From: Demequina pelophila
GTDB lineage: Bacteria; Actinomycetota; Actinomycetes; Actinomycetales; Demequinaceae
DNA length: 64,000 nucleotides
Assembly (NCBI RefSeq): GCF_000971175.1
Contig: NZ_BBLY01000009.1
Coordinates: 1-64,000 of the forward strand
Direction of reading: 5' to 3'
This document shows positions 39,361-47,951 of this stretch, piece by piece. Each line of letters begins with the position of its first letter. The first letter of the stretch is position 1. The position numbers and the translations under genes are program-made. Under the pieces are notes generated by a model, which saw nothing but the letters and a program-made list of their open reading frames with translations, did no database searches and was not told where the DNA came from.

Positions 39361-40095
39361 ATGACCCCGCTCGCGTGGGCTCTGGCGGCGCTGATCGTGG
39401 TGATCGCCACGGCGGTCCAGGCCGGCACCGGCTTGGGCTTCGGCATCGTCGCCGTGCCGCTGCTCGCGATCGGCGCGCCCGGCCTGGGCATCGGCGCGGT
39501 GCTCACGCTCACCGTGCTGGTGATGGTCGCCGTCGCCTGGGCCGAGCGGCACTGGCTGCGACTGGGGGACCTGACCCTCGCGTCAGCCGCCGCCGTTCCC
39601 GGCCTGGTCGCGGGCACGGCACTGGCGGGTGTGCTGCCACCGGCGTCCACCCACGTGGCGATCGGAGCCGTCGTGGTCGCCGCGTCGGGGGCGGCGCTGA
39701 CCACCTGGACCGTGCGCACCACGCCCGCCTCGCTCGCCATCGCGGGGGCGCTCGGCGGGCTCCTCACTCCCGTCGCCGCACTGCCCGGCCCGCCGATGGC
39801 CCTGGCCTACCGTCCGGACGACGTGCGCACCATGCGCGCCACCCTCAGCGCCTATTTCGCGGTGGCATCGACGTTGTCCCTGGCATCGCTATCCTTGGCC
39901 GCAGGCGACAGCGGCGTTGCCACCCTGGGACGCGACATGCTGGCGGGAGCCGGCCTCGCACCAGCGGTGATCGCGGGGGCAGCCGTCGCGGCACCCGTGG
40001 TGCGGAGCCTGTCACCCGAGTTCGTGCGGAGGGCGGCCCTGGTGCTCTCGCTGGTCTCCGGCGCGGCGCTCGTGGCTCGCGGGGTGGCGACGTAG
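39361..40095 (+). CDS. TSUP/TauE-SafE family membrane exporter
   Basis: A 244-residue protein with seven to eight hydrophobic segments and the TSUP pattern (QAGTGLGFGIVAVPLL near the N-terminus and a related GALGGLLTPVAALPGPPMAL in the second half). TSUP proteins move sulfite, sulfoacetate or other sulfonates. It lies 31 bases before a MocR-type regulator on the same strand, beside a taurine-type uptake and transamination operon. Export of sulfite from taurine breakdown is therefore the likely job. The ATG follows AAGGA. Confidence 0.8.
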   Translation: MTPLAWALAALIVVIATAVQAGTGLGFGIVAVPLLAIGAPGLGIGAVLTLTVLVMVAVAWAERHWLRLGDLTLASAAAVPGLVAGTALAGVLPPASTHVAIGAVVVAASGAALTTWTVRTTPASLAIAGALGGLLTPVAALPGPPMALAYRPDDVRTMRATLSAYFAVASTLSLASLSLAAGDSGVATLGRDMLAGAGLAPAVIAGAAVAAPVVRSLSPEFVRRAALVLSLVSGAALVARGVAT

Positions 40096-40126
40096 ACCCC
40101 CGGACGCTGCGCCGCGAGGAGGACTG

Positions 40127-41680
40127 GTGAAGGTCGAGCCCCTGGCGGACTCGGACGAGGCGATCGGCGCCCGCGCGCGCCAGTACATCGACCCCGACAG
40201 CAAGGAGCCGCTGTTCCAGCAGGTGCGGCGCTTCCTCGAGCAGTCATTGCTCGAGGGGCGCTTCAAGCCGCATCGTCCCCTGCCGTCCTCGCGCCACCTG
40301 GCGGGCGTGCTCGGGGTGTCGCGCAACACCGTGAGCGCGGCCTACCAGGAGCTCACCGCCCTGGGACTGATCGAGTCCCGCCCCCGCAGCGGCCTCTACG
40401 CAGCCGCCGCCGTCGACCCCGAGTCGTCGCCCTCGGCCCCGGCCGGGCCCGGAGCCACGCCGCCCGCCGCACCCTCCGCCCACACCCGAGGCGTGCACAC
40501 CGGCCAGGTCGACTGGGGCGCGCGGGTGCCACGTCCGCTGGGCGACGACCTGCCGCACGCCGCCGCGCACGTCGACTGGAACCGCCACCCCTTCCCGTTC
40601 CTGCCCGGCCAGCCCGAGCTGGGCACGTTCCCTGCGCGCGCCTGGCTTCGCGCCCTCAACGAGGCGCTCGCCGGCCCGCACCTGAGCGCGAGCCTGCGCG
40701 ACAGCGTCGACGGCGACGACGAGCTCCTGGTCCAGGCCATCTGCCGTGAAATCCTGCCGCCGCGGGGCATGTCCGTGACCCCGTCCGAGGTGATCGTCAC
40801 CAACGGCGCGCAGCAGGCGCTGTCACTGCTCGCAGACCTGCTTATCCGGCCCGACAGCACGGTGAGCGTCGAGAACCCCGGCTACGTCGACGCGTGGCAC
40901 ATCTTCCGCAACGCGGGAGCCACGCTGCGCCCGCTGGCCGTGGACGCGGGCGGGGCCCGCTTCACCAGGGCCGATGCTGCGGCATCCGAATTCGTCTATC
41001 TCACCCCCAGCCACCATCACCCGACGTCGGTCACCACGACCTACGCGCGCCGGGCCGCCATCCTGCGCGCTGCGCAGAGCGAGGACGCGCTGGTGATCGA
41101 GGATGACTTCGACTCCGAGGTGCGCTTCCGCGGCCGCCCCACGCCGTCGCTCAAGTCCCTCGACCGCACCGGTCGCGTCATCTACGTGGGCACGTTCTCC
41201 AAATTCGTGGCGCCGGGACTGAGGCTGGGCTTCATCGTGGCCGATGCCCCGCTCATCGCCGCGCTACGTCGCCGTCGGCGGTACCTCACCAAGCACCCTG
41301 CGGGACACCTGCAGCGCGCGCTCGGCATCTTCATCGAGTCGGGCGAGTACCACCGTGCGCTCCGCGCGCACAGGCGCCACCTCGTGCGCAAGTGGGAGGC
41401 GGTGACGGAGGGGCTCGAGCGGCACCTGCCGTTCGACCTGCCGCCCGTTCCCGCAGGCGGCCTCAGCGTCTGGGTGAGCGGCCCGCCGGAGTTCGACGGG
41501 ACGCGGGCCACAGAGCTCGCACGCACCCGCGGCGTGCTCGTGGACGCGGGCGAGCGGTTCTATCTCGCGGACCCGGAGCGCCACCACATCCGCGTGGGCT
41601 TCAACGCGATCCCGTTGCAGGCGATCCCACGCGGGCTGGAACTGCTCGGCGAGGCCATCCGGGAGCAGCTCGCCGAGTAG
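40127..41680 (+). CDS. MocR-type regulator (GntR-aminotransferase fusion), TauR-like
   Basis: A 517-residue MocR regulator. A GntR winged helix lies at about 25-95 (PLFQQVRRFLEQSLLEGRF, LPSSRHLAGVLGVSRNTVSAAYQELTALG). A linker and a fold-type I aminotransferase-like domain (about 165-510) follow. The PLP Lys is in GTFSKFVAPGLRLG and the phosphate/ring contacts in IEDDFDSEVRF. It is transcribed with the TSUP exporter and faces tauABC tail to tail. Taurine control by MocR proteins is known (TauR), so a sensor of a taurine-PLP adduct is a reasonable inference. Confidence 0.85.
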   Translation: MKVEPLADSDEAIGARARQYIDPDSKEPLFQQVRRFLEQSLLEGRFKPHRPLPSSRHLAGVLGVSRNTVSAAYQELTALGLIESRPRSGLYAAAAVDPESSPSAPAGPGATPPAAPSAHTRGVHTGQVDWGARVPRPLGDDLPHAAAHVDWNRHPFPFLPGQPELGTFPARAWLRALNEALAGPHLSASLRDSVDGDDELLVQAICREILPPRGMSVTPSEVIVTNGAQQALSLLADLLIRPDSTVSVENPGYVDAWHIFRNAGATLRPLAVDAGGARFTRADAAASEFVYLTPSHHHPTSVTTTYARRAAILRAAQSEDALVIEDDFDSEVRFRGRPTPSLKSLDRTGRVIYVGTFSKFVAPGLRLGFIVADAPLIAALRRRRRYLTKHPAGHLQRALGIFIESGEYHRALRAHRRHLVRKWEAVTEGLERHLPFDLPPVPAGGLSVWVSGPPEFDGTRATELARTRGVLVDAGERFYLADPERHHIRVGFNAIPLQAIPRGLELLGEAIREQLAE

Positions 41681-41710
41681 CCCGCGTTGGGCTGTTCTCC
41701 CGCTCCGCGC

Positions 41711-41807
41711 GGACGCTCCGCACGGATTGGCCGGGGACACGCCGCCGGGGACCGGGCCTGGCGGCCCGATCCCCGGGGTGTCGCACGCGATTCCGTGCGG
41801 AGCGTCC
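41711..41807. repeat. 97-nt long imperfect hairpin between convergent operons
   Basis: Perfect 16-base arms GGACGCTCCGCACGGA (41711-41726) and TCCGTGCGGAGCGTCC (41792-41807) enclose a second pair GACAC/GTGTC. Inside lies an inner stem GGGGACCGGGCC / GGCCCGATCCCC around TGGC. It fills most of the gap between the MocR gene and tauA. It may be a strong bidirectional terminator or a short mobile palindromic element. Confidence 0.8.
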
Positions 41808-41824
41808 AGTCGTGCGACGCGGGG

Positions 41825-42907
41825 TCAGCCCCCGATCGACTCGAGCGCGCCGGTGTAGACCGCGCCGGCGTAGTGCTCGTCGTCCGCGGCGGCGTCGATC
41901 TCGCCCTGCTCGGCGAGGAACGCCGCGGTGTCCGACAGCACCGGCGCGAGGTCGCCCCCGAAGTACCCGTCGAGCAGCTCCGCGGCCGTGAGGTAGCCGG
42001 TGCCCGCCAGCTGGCCCTCGACCACCGCCGCGTCGGAGCCCATCTGAATCGCGATCGCCTCGGCGGCCTGCGCCGGCGAGTCCTGGATCAGCTGGACGGC
42101 CCAGTCCTGCGCCTTGGTCCAGGCCTCCATGAAGGCGGGGTTGGCCTCGATGAACGCGGTCGAGGCGACGCTCAGGTCGAACGTGGGCGCACCGATCTCC
42201 GCGGCCTGCGTGCTCGACAGCAGCTGGGTGCCGTCGGCGAGGATCTCGCTGAGGGTCGGGTCCCAGATGTAGGCCGCGTCGATCTCGTCGCCCTTCCACG
42301 CACCCAGGATCGCGTCCGGTGCGAGGTTGATGATGGTGAGGTCGGTCGCCGGGTCCAGACCAGCATCGGTCACCGCGGCGAGCACGGAGAAGTGGGCCGT
42401 GGAGCCGAACGGCACCGCGATAGTGGTGCCGGCCAGGTCCGCCGTCGAGGCGATCGCCGCATCCTTCACCACGAGCGCCTCGGCGTCGCCGATCACGTCC
42501 TGGACGTAGACCACCTGCACGTCGAGGTCGAGCGGCGCGGACAGCGCCTTGACCGTGGGGCTCGATCCCACGGTGCCGATGTCCACCGAGTCGGACCCGA
42601 AGGCCTGGACCACGTCGCCGCCAGAGGCGTACTGGGTCCACGCGATGTCCGCGTTGGGCAGGCACGCCTCGAGGATGCCGTGATCCTTGACGATCAGGTC
42701 GCCCGAGGGCAGCACCTGGAACGCGACCCGGACCGTGCCCGTCACGGACTCGTCGGCCTCGAACGGGCAGGCGGACGCGGTCGGGACGTCGGTGGCGTCG
42801 GCCTCCGCGTTCGCCGCCTCGAGAGCGTCGGAGCTCGAGGTGCAGCCCGCGGTGGCGGCGGTGGCGGCGAACAGGAACGGGATCGCGAACAGGTGCTTGC
42901 GTGCCAT
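41825..42907 (-). CDS. tauA: Taurine/sulfonate ABC transporter binding lipoprotein
   Basis: A 360-residue lipoprotein (lipobox ATAGC, Cys about 22) of the SsuA/TauA type. It has VRVAFQVLPSGDLIVKDHGILEA, YASGGDVVQAFGSDSVDIGTVGSSPTVKAL and LAGTTIAVPFGSTAHFSVLAA. A later ILGAWKGDEIDAAYIWDP segment would contact the sulfonate. It is followed on the same strand by its ATPase and permease genes upstream in order tpa-tauC-tauB-tauA. It captures taurine or another sulfonate outside the membrane. Confidence 0.85.
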   Translation of the reverse strand: MARKHLFAIPFLFAATAATAGCTSSSDALEAANAEADATDVPTASACPFEADESVTGTVRVAFQVLPSGDLIVKDHGILEACLPNADIAWTQYASGGDVVQAFGSDSVDIGTVGSSPTVKALSAPLDLDVQVVYVQDVIGDAEALVVKDAAIASTADLAGTTIAVPFGSTAHFSVLAAVTDAGLDPATDLTIINLAPDAILGAWKGDEIDAAYIWDPTLSEILADGTQLLSSTQAAEIGAPTFDLSVASTAFIEANPAFMEAWTKAQDWAVQLIQDSPAQAAEAIAIQMGSDAAVVEGQLAGTGYLTAAELLDGYFGGDLAPVLSDTAAFLAEQGEIDAAADDEHYAGAVYTGALESIGG

Positions 42908-42941
42908 GTTGGTACTTCCTTTCGTGATGGGTGTGCGGAAA

Positions 42942-43775
42942 TCAGTGGTCGACGGGCGTGGCGCCGTGGACGTTCTGCGCGGCGTAGATGGCCGCGGAGA
43001 CCTTGTCGCGCAAGGCGACGAACTCGGGCAGGGAGCGCAGCTCGGAGCCAGCCTCGGGGCCCGCGAGGTGCACGGGCTGGTCGAGGATCACGCGTCCCGG
43101 GCGCGCGCTCATGACCAGCACGCGGGTGCCCAGGAAGATCGCCTCGTCGACGCTGTGGGTGATGAAGATGACGGTCTTGCGCTTCTGACGCCAGATCTCG
43201 AGCAGCTCGAGCTGGAGGCGCTCGCGCGTGAGGGCGTCGAGCGCGCCGAACGGCTCGTCCATGAGGATCACCTCGGGATCGTTCGCGAGGACGCGCGCGA
43301 TCTGGCACCGCTGCTGCATGCCGCCGGACAGCTCGTACGGCCGGCGCTCCATGAACTGCTCGAGCCCCACGAGCGTGAGAAAGCGCTCGGCGAGCTCGCG
43401 CCGCTCCCGTGCCCGCACGCCGCGCAGGCGCGGCCCGAGCTCGACGTTGTGGCGCACGCTCATCCACGGGAACAGGTTGGGCTGCTGGAAGACGACGCCG
43501 CGGTCCTGGCCGGGTGCGGTGACGACGCGCTCGCCCACGCTCACCGTGCCGCCCGTGGGCGGCAGGAAGCCGGCCACCATGTCCATGAGCGTCGACTTGC
43601 CGCACCCGGACGGGCCGACGATGCACACGAACTCGCCTGGCTCGATGGCGAGGTCGACCTGGGCGACCGCGTGCACGGTATCCCCGCTGTCCGTGACGAA
43701 GTCCTTGGTCACCCCCGCGAGGGTGATGGGCGGGGTGTCGGCGGTCGCGGCGGGCGGGGAGTCGACGAAGGTCAT
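42942..43775 (-). CDS. tauB: Taurine/sulfonate ABC transporter ATPase
   Basis: A 277-residue ABC ATPase of the TauB/SsuB group. It has Walker A GPSGCGKST (about 54-62), Q-loop VFQQPNLFPWMSV, signature LSGGMQQR, Walker B VILMDEPFGALD and ITHSVDEA. ATG at 43775 has a clear GAGAGGA site. The open frame begins at 43844, just after the permease stop, but that start has no good site and its extra residues are not ABC-like. It powers the permease encoded just upstream. Confidence 0.9.
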   Translation of the reverse strand: MTFVDSPPAATADTPPITLAGVTKDFVTDSGDTVHAVAQVDLAIEPGEFVCIVGPSGCGKSTLMDMVAGFLPPTGGTVSVGERVVTAPGQDRGVVFQQPNLFPWMSVRHNVELGPRLRGVRARERRELAERFLTLVGLEQFMERRPYELSGGMQQRCQIARVLANDPEVILMDEPFGALDALTRERLQLELLEIWRQKRKTVIFITHSVDEAIFLGTRVLVMSARPGRVILDQPVHLAGPEAGSELRSLPEFVALRDKVSAAIYAAQNVHGATPVDH

Positions 43776-43847
43776 GGCGTTCCTCTCGGCGGGGCGGGCG
43801 ATGGCGCGGGCGGTGCGGACGATGCGCGGGCTGGCGAGGGTCATGGA

Positions 43848-44738
43848 TCAGGCCTTCGCCTTCCCGTACCAGGGCACCGCCACGGCGCCGAGCAGCTTGA
43901 GCGCGGAGTCGAGCGCGATCGCGGCGAGGCCGATGACGATGATGCAGGCGATGACGAGCGGGGTCTGGAGCTGGGTGCCGGCCACGTACGCAAGCCCGCC
44001 GATGCCGGGGATACCGTTGTTGAGCTCCGCCGCGACCACGGTGGTCCAGGCGAAGCCCACCGCGATGCGCACTCCGGAGATGACGCCCGGCAGGGTCGAC
44101 GGGAACACCACGTGAACCAGCACCTGCCAGCGGGACGCACCGAGCGACTCGACGGCGTGGATGCGGGACGCGTGGATGCCGCGCACGCCGGCGATGGTCG
44201 CCATGGTGATGGGCGGGAAGGCCGCGAGGAAGAGCAACCAGATCTTCGACACGTCGCCGATCCCGAACCACACGATCAGGAGGCCGATGTAGCCCAGCGG
44301 CGGAAGGGCCCGCAGGAAGTTGAGGTACGGCTCGAGCACCATGCCGAACCCGCGCATCGTCCCCATGAGAAAGCCGAGCAGTACGCCGAAGGCGACCGCG
44401 GCGCTCACGCCGATCGCGATGCGCTGGAGGCTCGCCAGCAGGTGTTCCCACAGGAAGTAGTTCTGTGCACCGCAGACGATGCGGGAGGACGTCTCATTCA
44501 CCGGGTGGCACGTGTTCGCGTCGACGAAGGCCTGCCAGACCGCGGCGGGGCCGGGCAGGAACAGAGGGTCGATGAGCGACGCTGCGGTCACGCCCCACCA
44601 GGTCAGCATCAACGCGGCGAAGACGGAGGCATGGACGGCCCCGCGCCGCAGCCCAGTGGGCCAGGAGCGGGCGCGCCCGCGGGGCCCGCCCTGGGCCGGC
44701 CCGGATTCCGTCGCCGCGGTGGCGACCGCGGCGCTCAC
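43848..44738 (-). CDS. tauC: Taurine/sulfonate ABC transporter permease
   Basis: A 296-residue BPD-type permease with six membrane helices and the EAA loop in the form ESLGASRWQVLVHVVFPSTLPGVISG (about 195-220). PPLGYIGLLIVWFGIGDVSKIW is characteristic of SsuC/TauC proteins. An unusual ~25-residue external insert between helices one and two contains two Cys (NTCHPVNE, RIVCGAQN) that may form a disulfide. The start overlaps the aminotransferase stop. Confidence 0.9.
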   Translation of the reverse strand: MSAAVATAATESGPAQGGPRGRARSWPTGLRRGAVHASVFAALMLTWWGVTAASLIDPLFLPGPAAVWQAFVDANTCHPVNETSSRIVCGAQNYFLWEHLLASLQRIAIGVSAAVAFGVLLGFLMGTMRGFGMVLEPYLNFLRALPPLGYIGLLIVWFGIGDVSKIWLLFLAAFPPITMATIAGVRGIHASRIHAVESLGASRWQVLVHVVFPSTLPGVISGVRIAVGFAWTTVVAAELNNGIPGIGGLAYVAGTQLQTPLVIACIIVIGLAAIALDSALKLLGAVAVPWYGKAKA

Positions 44739-46093
44739 GCCGTCTCCAGGGAAGCGGTGAACGAGTCCGCCCAGGCGAGCGCCTCGTCGAGGATCGCGAG
44801 TCCCGCGCGTGCCTCGTCGTCGGAGACGGTGCAGGGCGGGACCACGTGGATGCGGTGGTACTGGTTGAACAACAGCAGGCCCGCGTCCCGGGCCGCCGCC
44901 AGCACGCCGCCGACCGCCGGCGAAGCGCCGCCGTAGGGCGCGAGCGGCTCCTTACTCTCCCGGTCCTTGACCAGCTCGAGCGCCCAGAACACTCCCAGGC
45001 CGCGGACGTCGCCGATCGCCGGGTGGCGCTCGGCGAGCTCGCGCAACCCCGGCCCGAGCACCTCGGCACCCACCCGGGCGGCGTTGGCGACCACGTCCTC
45101 CTCGTGCATGGCCTCGATGGTCGCGACCGCAGCCGCCGCGGCGAGGGGATGCCCCGAGTAGGTCAACCCGCCGGGGTAGGCGACGTTGTCCCAGGTGGCC
45201 GCGACCTCGTCGCGCATGATCACGCCGCCCATGGGCACGTAGCCGGAGTTGACGCCCTTGGCGAAGGTGATGAGGTCCGGAGTGATGCCGTAGTGGTCGA
45301 TCGCGAACCAGGCGCCCGTGCGGCCGAATCCAGCCATCACCTCATCGCAGATCATGACGATGCCGAACCGGTCGCACAGCTCGCGGACGCCGGCGAGGTA
45401 TCCCGGCGGCGGCGGCATGATGCCCGAGGTGCCCGGAACCGTCTCGAGGACGATCGCGGCGATGGTCGAGGGCCCCTCGAACACGATGGTCTGCTCGAGG
45501 TGCTCGAGCGCGCGGTCGCACTCCTCCTGCTCGGTGGTCGCGTGGAACGGCGAGCGGTAGAGGAACGGGCCGAAGAAGTGGGCCGTGCCCGCTGGGGCAA
45601 ACTCGTTGGCCCAGCGACGGGGGTCGCCGGTGACCTGGATCGCCGTGGCGGTGGAGCCGTGGTACGAGCGGTACGTGCTCATCACCTTGGTGCGCCCGGT
45701 GTGCAGGCGCGCCATGCGTATGGCGTTCTCGATCGCGTCCGCGCCGCCGTTCGTGAAGAACACCTTCTCCATGCCCTCGGGGGTCAGGTCGGTGATCAGC
45801 TTCGCGGCGAGCGAGCGCTTGTCGTTGGCGTGCGACGGCGCGATCGTCGCGAGCGTCGCGGCCTGGTCCTGGATCGCCTTGACGACCTTGGGGTGCTGGT
45901 GGCCGATGTTCGTGAAGACCAGCTGCGACGAGAAGTCGAGGTAGCGCTTGCCGTCGGCGTCCCACAGGTAGCTGCCCTCGCCGCCCGCGATGACGAGCGG
46001 GTCGAGCTGGCGCTGCGCGGACCACGAGTGGAAGACATGGGCGCGGTCGAGCTCGTAGGCGAGGCGACCGGCAGGGTCCTGGGGAATGGGCAC
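44735..46093 (-). CDS. Class III aminotransferase, taurine:pyruvate type
   Basis: A 452-residue PLP enzyme of class III. It has YLDFSSQLVFTNIGHQHPKVVKAI, FFTNGGADAIENAIRMARLHTGR, ICDEVMAGFGRTG and the PLP Lys in LITFAKGVNSGYVPMGG. GTG at 46093 follows AAAGGAG; the longer frame to 46192 has no such site. It is first in an operon with tauC, tauB and tauA, so transfer of the amino group of taurine to pyruvate (giving sulfoacetaldehyde and alanine) is the likely reaction. Beta-alanine or other omega-amino acids remain possible substrates. No xsc gene for the next step is in the window. Confidence 0.82.
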   Translation of the reverse strand: MPIPQDPAGRLAYELDRAHVFHSWSAQRQLDPLVIAGGEGSYLWDADGKRYLDFSSQLVFTNIGHQHPKVVKAIQDQAATLATIAPSHANDKRSLAAKLITDLTPEGMEKVFFTNGGADAIENAIRMARLHTGRTKVMSTYRSYHGSTATAIQVTGDPRRWANEFAPAGTAHFFGPFLYRSPFHATTEQEECDRALEHLEQTIVFEGPSTIAAIVLETVPGTSGIMPPPPGYLAGVRELCDRFGIVMICDEVMAGFGRTGAWFAIDHYGITPDLITFAKGVNSGYVPMGGVIMRDEVAATWDNVAYPGGLTYSGHPLAAAAAVATIEAMHEEDVVANAARVGAEVLGPGLRELAERHPAIGDVRGLGVFWALELVKDRESKEPLAPYGGASPAVGGVLAAARDAGLLLFNQYHRIHVVPPCTVSDDEARAGLAILDEALAWADSFTASLETA

Positions 46094-46357
46094 GTGCTGC
46101 TCCTTTGTCGACGGCCGGCGGGGATGGCTCCGATTCTTCGAGGTCCCGACGAAGGCGTGAAGCGCCAGTGACCAGGCCTTTGCCCGGGCCACCGTTCACG
46201 CGCCGGATACCTGGGTGTCTGTCATGTGACGCCCGGGGGTCCAGATGAAACGGCACGGAAACGCGCGCCAGCGTGGGCGCGCGCGCTGCCGACTCGCGAA
46301 ACTCACTTGGCTGTCTACAGTGGTCGACGAGTGACGCCAGCAGCGAAGGACTTCCCG

Positions 46358-47230
46358 ATGCCCGCCCCCGCAACGCCCGACCCCGCCTCCCGCGCGACCA
46401 CCGATTCCCGCCGCGACCCCGCATACGACCGCCGCCGGCTGATCGCGTTCTTCGCCGGGCTTCTCGCCTTCTACGGAGGCGCGGTGCTGATCCTGCGCCC
46501 CGGCCCCGAGGACATCGACACGATCGCGCTCCCCGTCATGTTCGCGCCCGCGTTCGGCGCACTGATCGCCGTCCTGTTCGCACGCGGCCGGGTCCAGTTC
46601 GGGCGCCTCACCCGACACCTGTGGCTCGCATTCCTGCCGCCGCTGGCGATCCTCGCGACCACCTGGCTCGCGAGCTACGTCACCGATGTCGAGGTGCAGC
46701 CGGGCAACCTGCTGGGCGTGCTCGCGTTCGCGATCCCGTTCGGGCTGCTGGGCTCGATCACGGCGGTGGGCGAGGAGATCGGGTGGCGCGGCTTCCTGTG
46801 GCCGCTGATGCGCCGCCACACCGGCTTCTGGACGGCCGCCGCGATCATGCTCCCGATCTGGTGGCTCTACCACGTGCCCGCCGTGCTGTGGTGGGGGTAC
46901 GGCTACGTGGGCGGGCTGCCTGCCTTCACCGTCGGAATGGTGGGCTTCATCCTCTTCGTCGGCGTCATCACCGAGCGCAGCAACAGCCTCTGGCCGTCGG
47001 TCCTCGCGCACGGCGCGTGGAACTCCCTGGTGGCGGCGGCGTTCCGCGCGGGCCTCGGCGGGCAGTCGCCGTCCTGCGACGGCACCGCCTGCGAGCCCTT
47101 CACCGCAGGGGCGAACCTGTTCACCGGGCCGCAGACCCTGCTGGGCGAGTTCGGCTGGATCGCGGCATTGACGATGCTCGCGCTGGGCGTGGCGACCGCC
47201 GTGTGGCACGTGCGCCGACCGCAGCCCTGA
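46358..47230 (+). CDS. CPBP-family intramembrane metalloprotease
   Basis: A 290-residue protein with about eight membrane helices. CPBP motifs are EEIGWRGFLWPLM (about residue 146), YHVPAVLWWG with the metal His, and SVLAHGAWNSL. ATG at 46358 has GAAGGA seven bases ahead. It is not close to a substrate gene. It ends 18 bases before the convergent vapC gene, and a CCGGCGCGCCGG palindrome (47231-47242) lies between them. Confidence 0.85.
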   Translation: MPAPATPDPASRATTDSRRDPAYDRRRLIAFFAGLLAFYGGAVLILRPGPEDIDTIALPVMFAPAFGALIAVLFARGRVQFGRLTRHLWLAFLPPLAILATTWLASYVTDVEVQPGNLLGVLAFAIPFGLLGSITAVGEEIGWRGFLWPLMRRHTGFWTAAAIMLPIWWLYHVPAVLWWGYGYVGGLPAFTVGMVGFILFVGVITERSNSLWPSVLAHGAWNSLVAAAFRAGLGGQSPSCDGTACEPFTAGANLFTGPQTLLGEFGWIAALTMLALGVATAVWHVRRPQP

Positions 47231-47248
47231 CCGGCGCGCCGGGGCACC

Positions 47249-47641
47249 TCAGTCCCGCCGCGCCGCCAAGCGGATCTCGGCGCGATGGGCACCGCTGCGG
47301 AGCTTCGCGTCGCACGTGACGAGCGGCGCGCCCAGGCCCTCGGCGAGCGCCACGTAGCAGGCGTCGTAGGCGGTGAACTGATGCCGCAACTGCCATACGC
47401 GCTGGGAGAGCGGCGCGACCTCGTAGCGGGCGATGGAGAACTCGAAGAATGCCCGGCGGGCGCGCTCCGCGTCGGCGACGTCGAGCTTTCCCGCAAGCGA
47501 GAGCCCGCGAAGCACCGACAGAACCTCGATGTCGAGCAGGTGCGGCGCGTGCACCTCGCCTGCCAGCGCGTCGAAGAGTGCTGAGTCGACGTCCTTCCCG
47601 ACGAGCGCCTCGACCATCGCCGAGGCGTCGACGACGATCAC
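47249..47641 (-). CDS. vapC: VapC-type PIN-domain toxin
   Basis: A 130-residue PIN-domain ribonuclease with the acidic residues expected at the active site: VVDASAMVEAL (first Asp), HLLDIEVLSVL (Glu), and TAYDACYVALAE with LVTCDAKL (C-terminal Asps). VapC toxins cut tRNA or other RNA when freed from VapB. The GTG start overlaps the antitoxin stop by four bases, which ties its translation to that of the antitoxin. All key residues are present, so it should be active. Confidence 0.92.
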   Translation of the reverse strand: MIVVDASAMVEALVGKDVDSALFDALAGEVHAPHLLDIEVLSVLRGLSLAGKLDVADAERARRAFFEFSIARYEVAPLSQRVWQLRHQFTAYDACYVALAEGLGAPLVTCDAKLRSGAHRAEIRLAARRD

Positions 47642-47865
47642 CGTCGTCCAGCCTCGAGTTCGGTCAGGATCTCCGCGGTCGACGGACCCACCGACCTGTC
47701 ACGCTCGCGGAGTCGCGCCACGAGCTGGGCATTGGTCGGCCGAGCGGCGATCCTCACCAGTTCGGCGCCCACGAGCGCGGACAGCGAGCGCCCCTCCGAC
47801 GCTGCGCGCGCCTTGAGCGCCTCCACGACGTCAGCGGGAACGTCCCGGACATACACGGTGGCCAT
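47638..47865 (-). CDS. vapB: VapB/FitA-type antitoxin (ribbon-helix-helix)
   Basis: A 75-residue protein with an N-terminal ribbon-helix-helix (TVYVRDVPADVVEALKARAASEGRS). A C-terminal tail (STAEILTELEAGRR) would wrap the toxin. It binds its own operator, and two GCTAGC boxes lie just upstream. The ATG is six bases after a TAGCGT -10 box, so the message is probably leaderless. It is the first gene of the pair. Confidence 0.9.
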   Translation of the reverse strand: MATVYVRDVPADVVEALKARAASEGRSLSALVGAELVRIAARPTNAQLVARLRERDRSVGPSTAEILTELEAGRR

Positions 47866-47871
47866 GCCGCG

Positions 47872-47900
47872 ACGCTAGCAATCAGCTAGCACCTGGGCAA
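47872..47900 (-). promoter_or_regulatory. vapBC promoter and operator, leaderless
   Basis: On the minus strand TTGCCC (47895-47900) and TAGCGT (47872-47877) are 17 bases apart. Two palindromic GCTAGC boxes (47885-47890 and 47874-47879) lie in the spacer and over the -10 box, where the VapB/VapC complex could block polymerase. The vapB ATG follows after six bases. Confidence 0.7.
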
Positions 47901-47951
47901 GGGGCGGGGCCTGGTCGGCCCGGGCCGTCGTGCCTGCCCGACAACGGCCCG

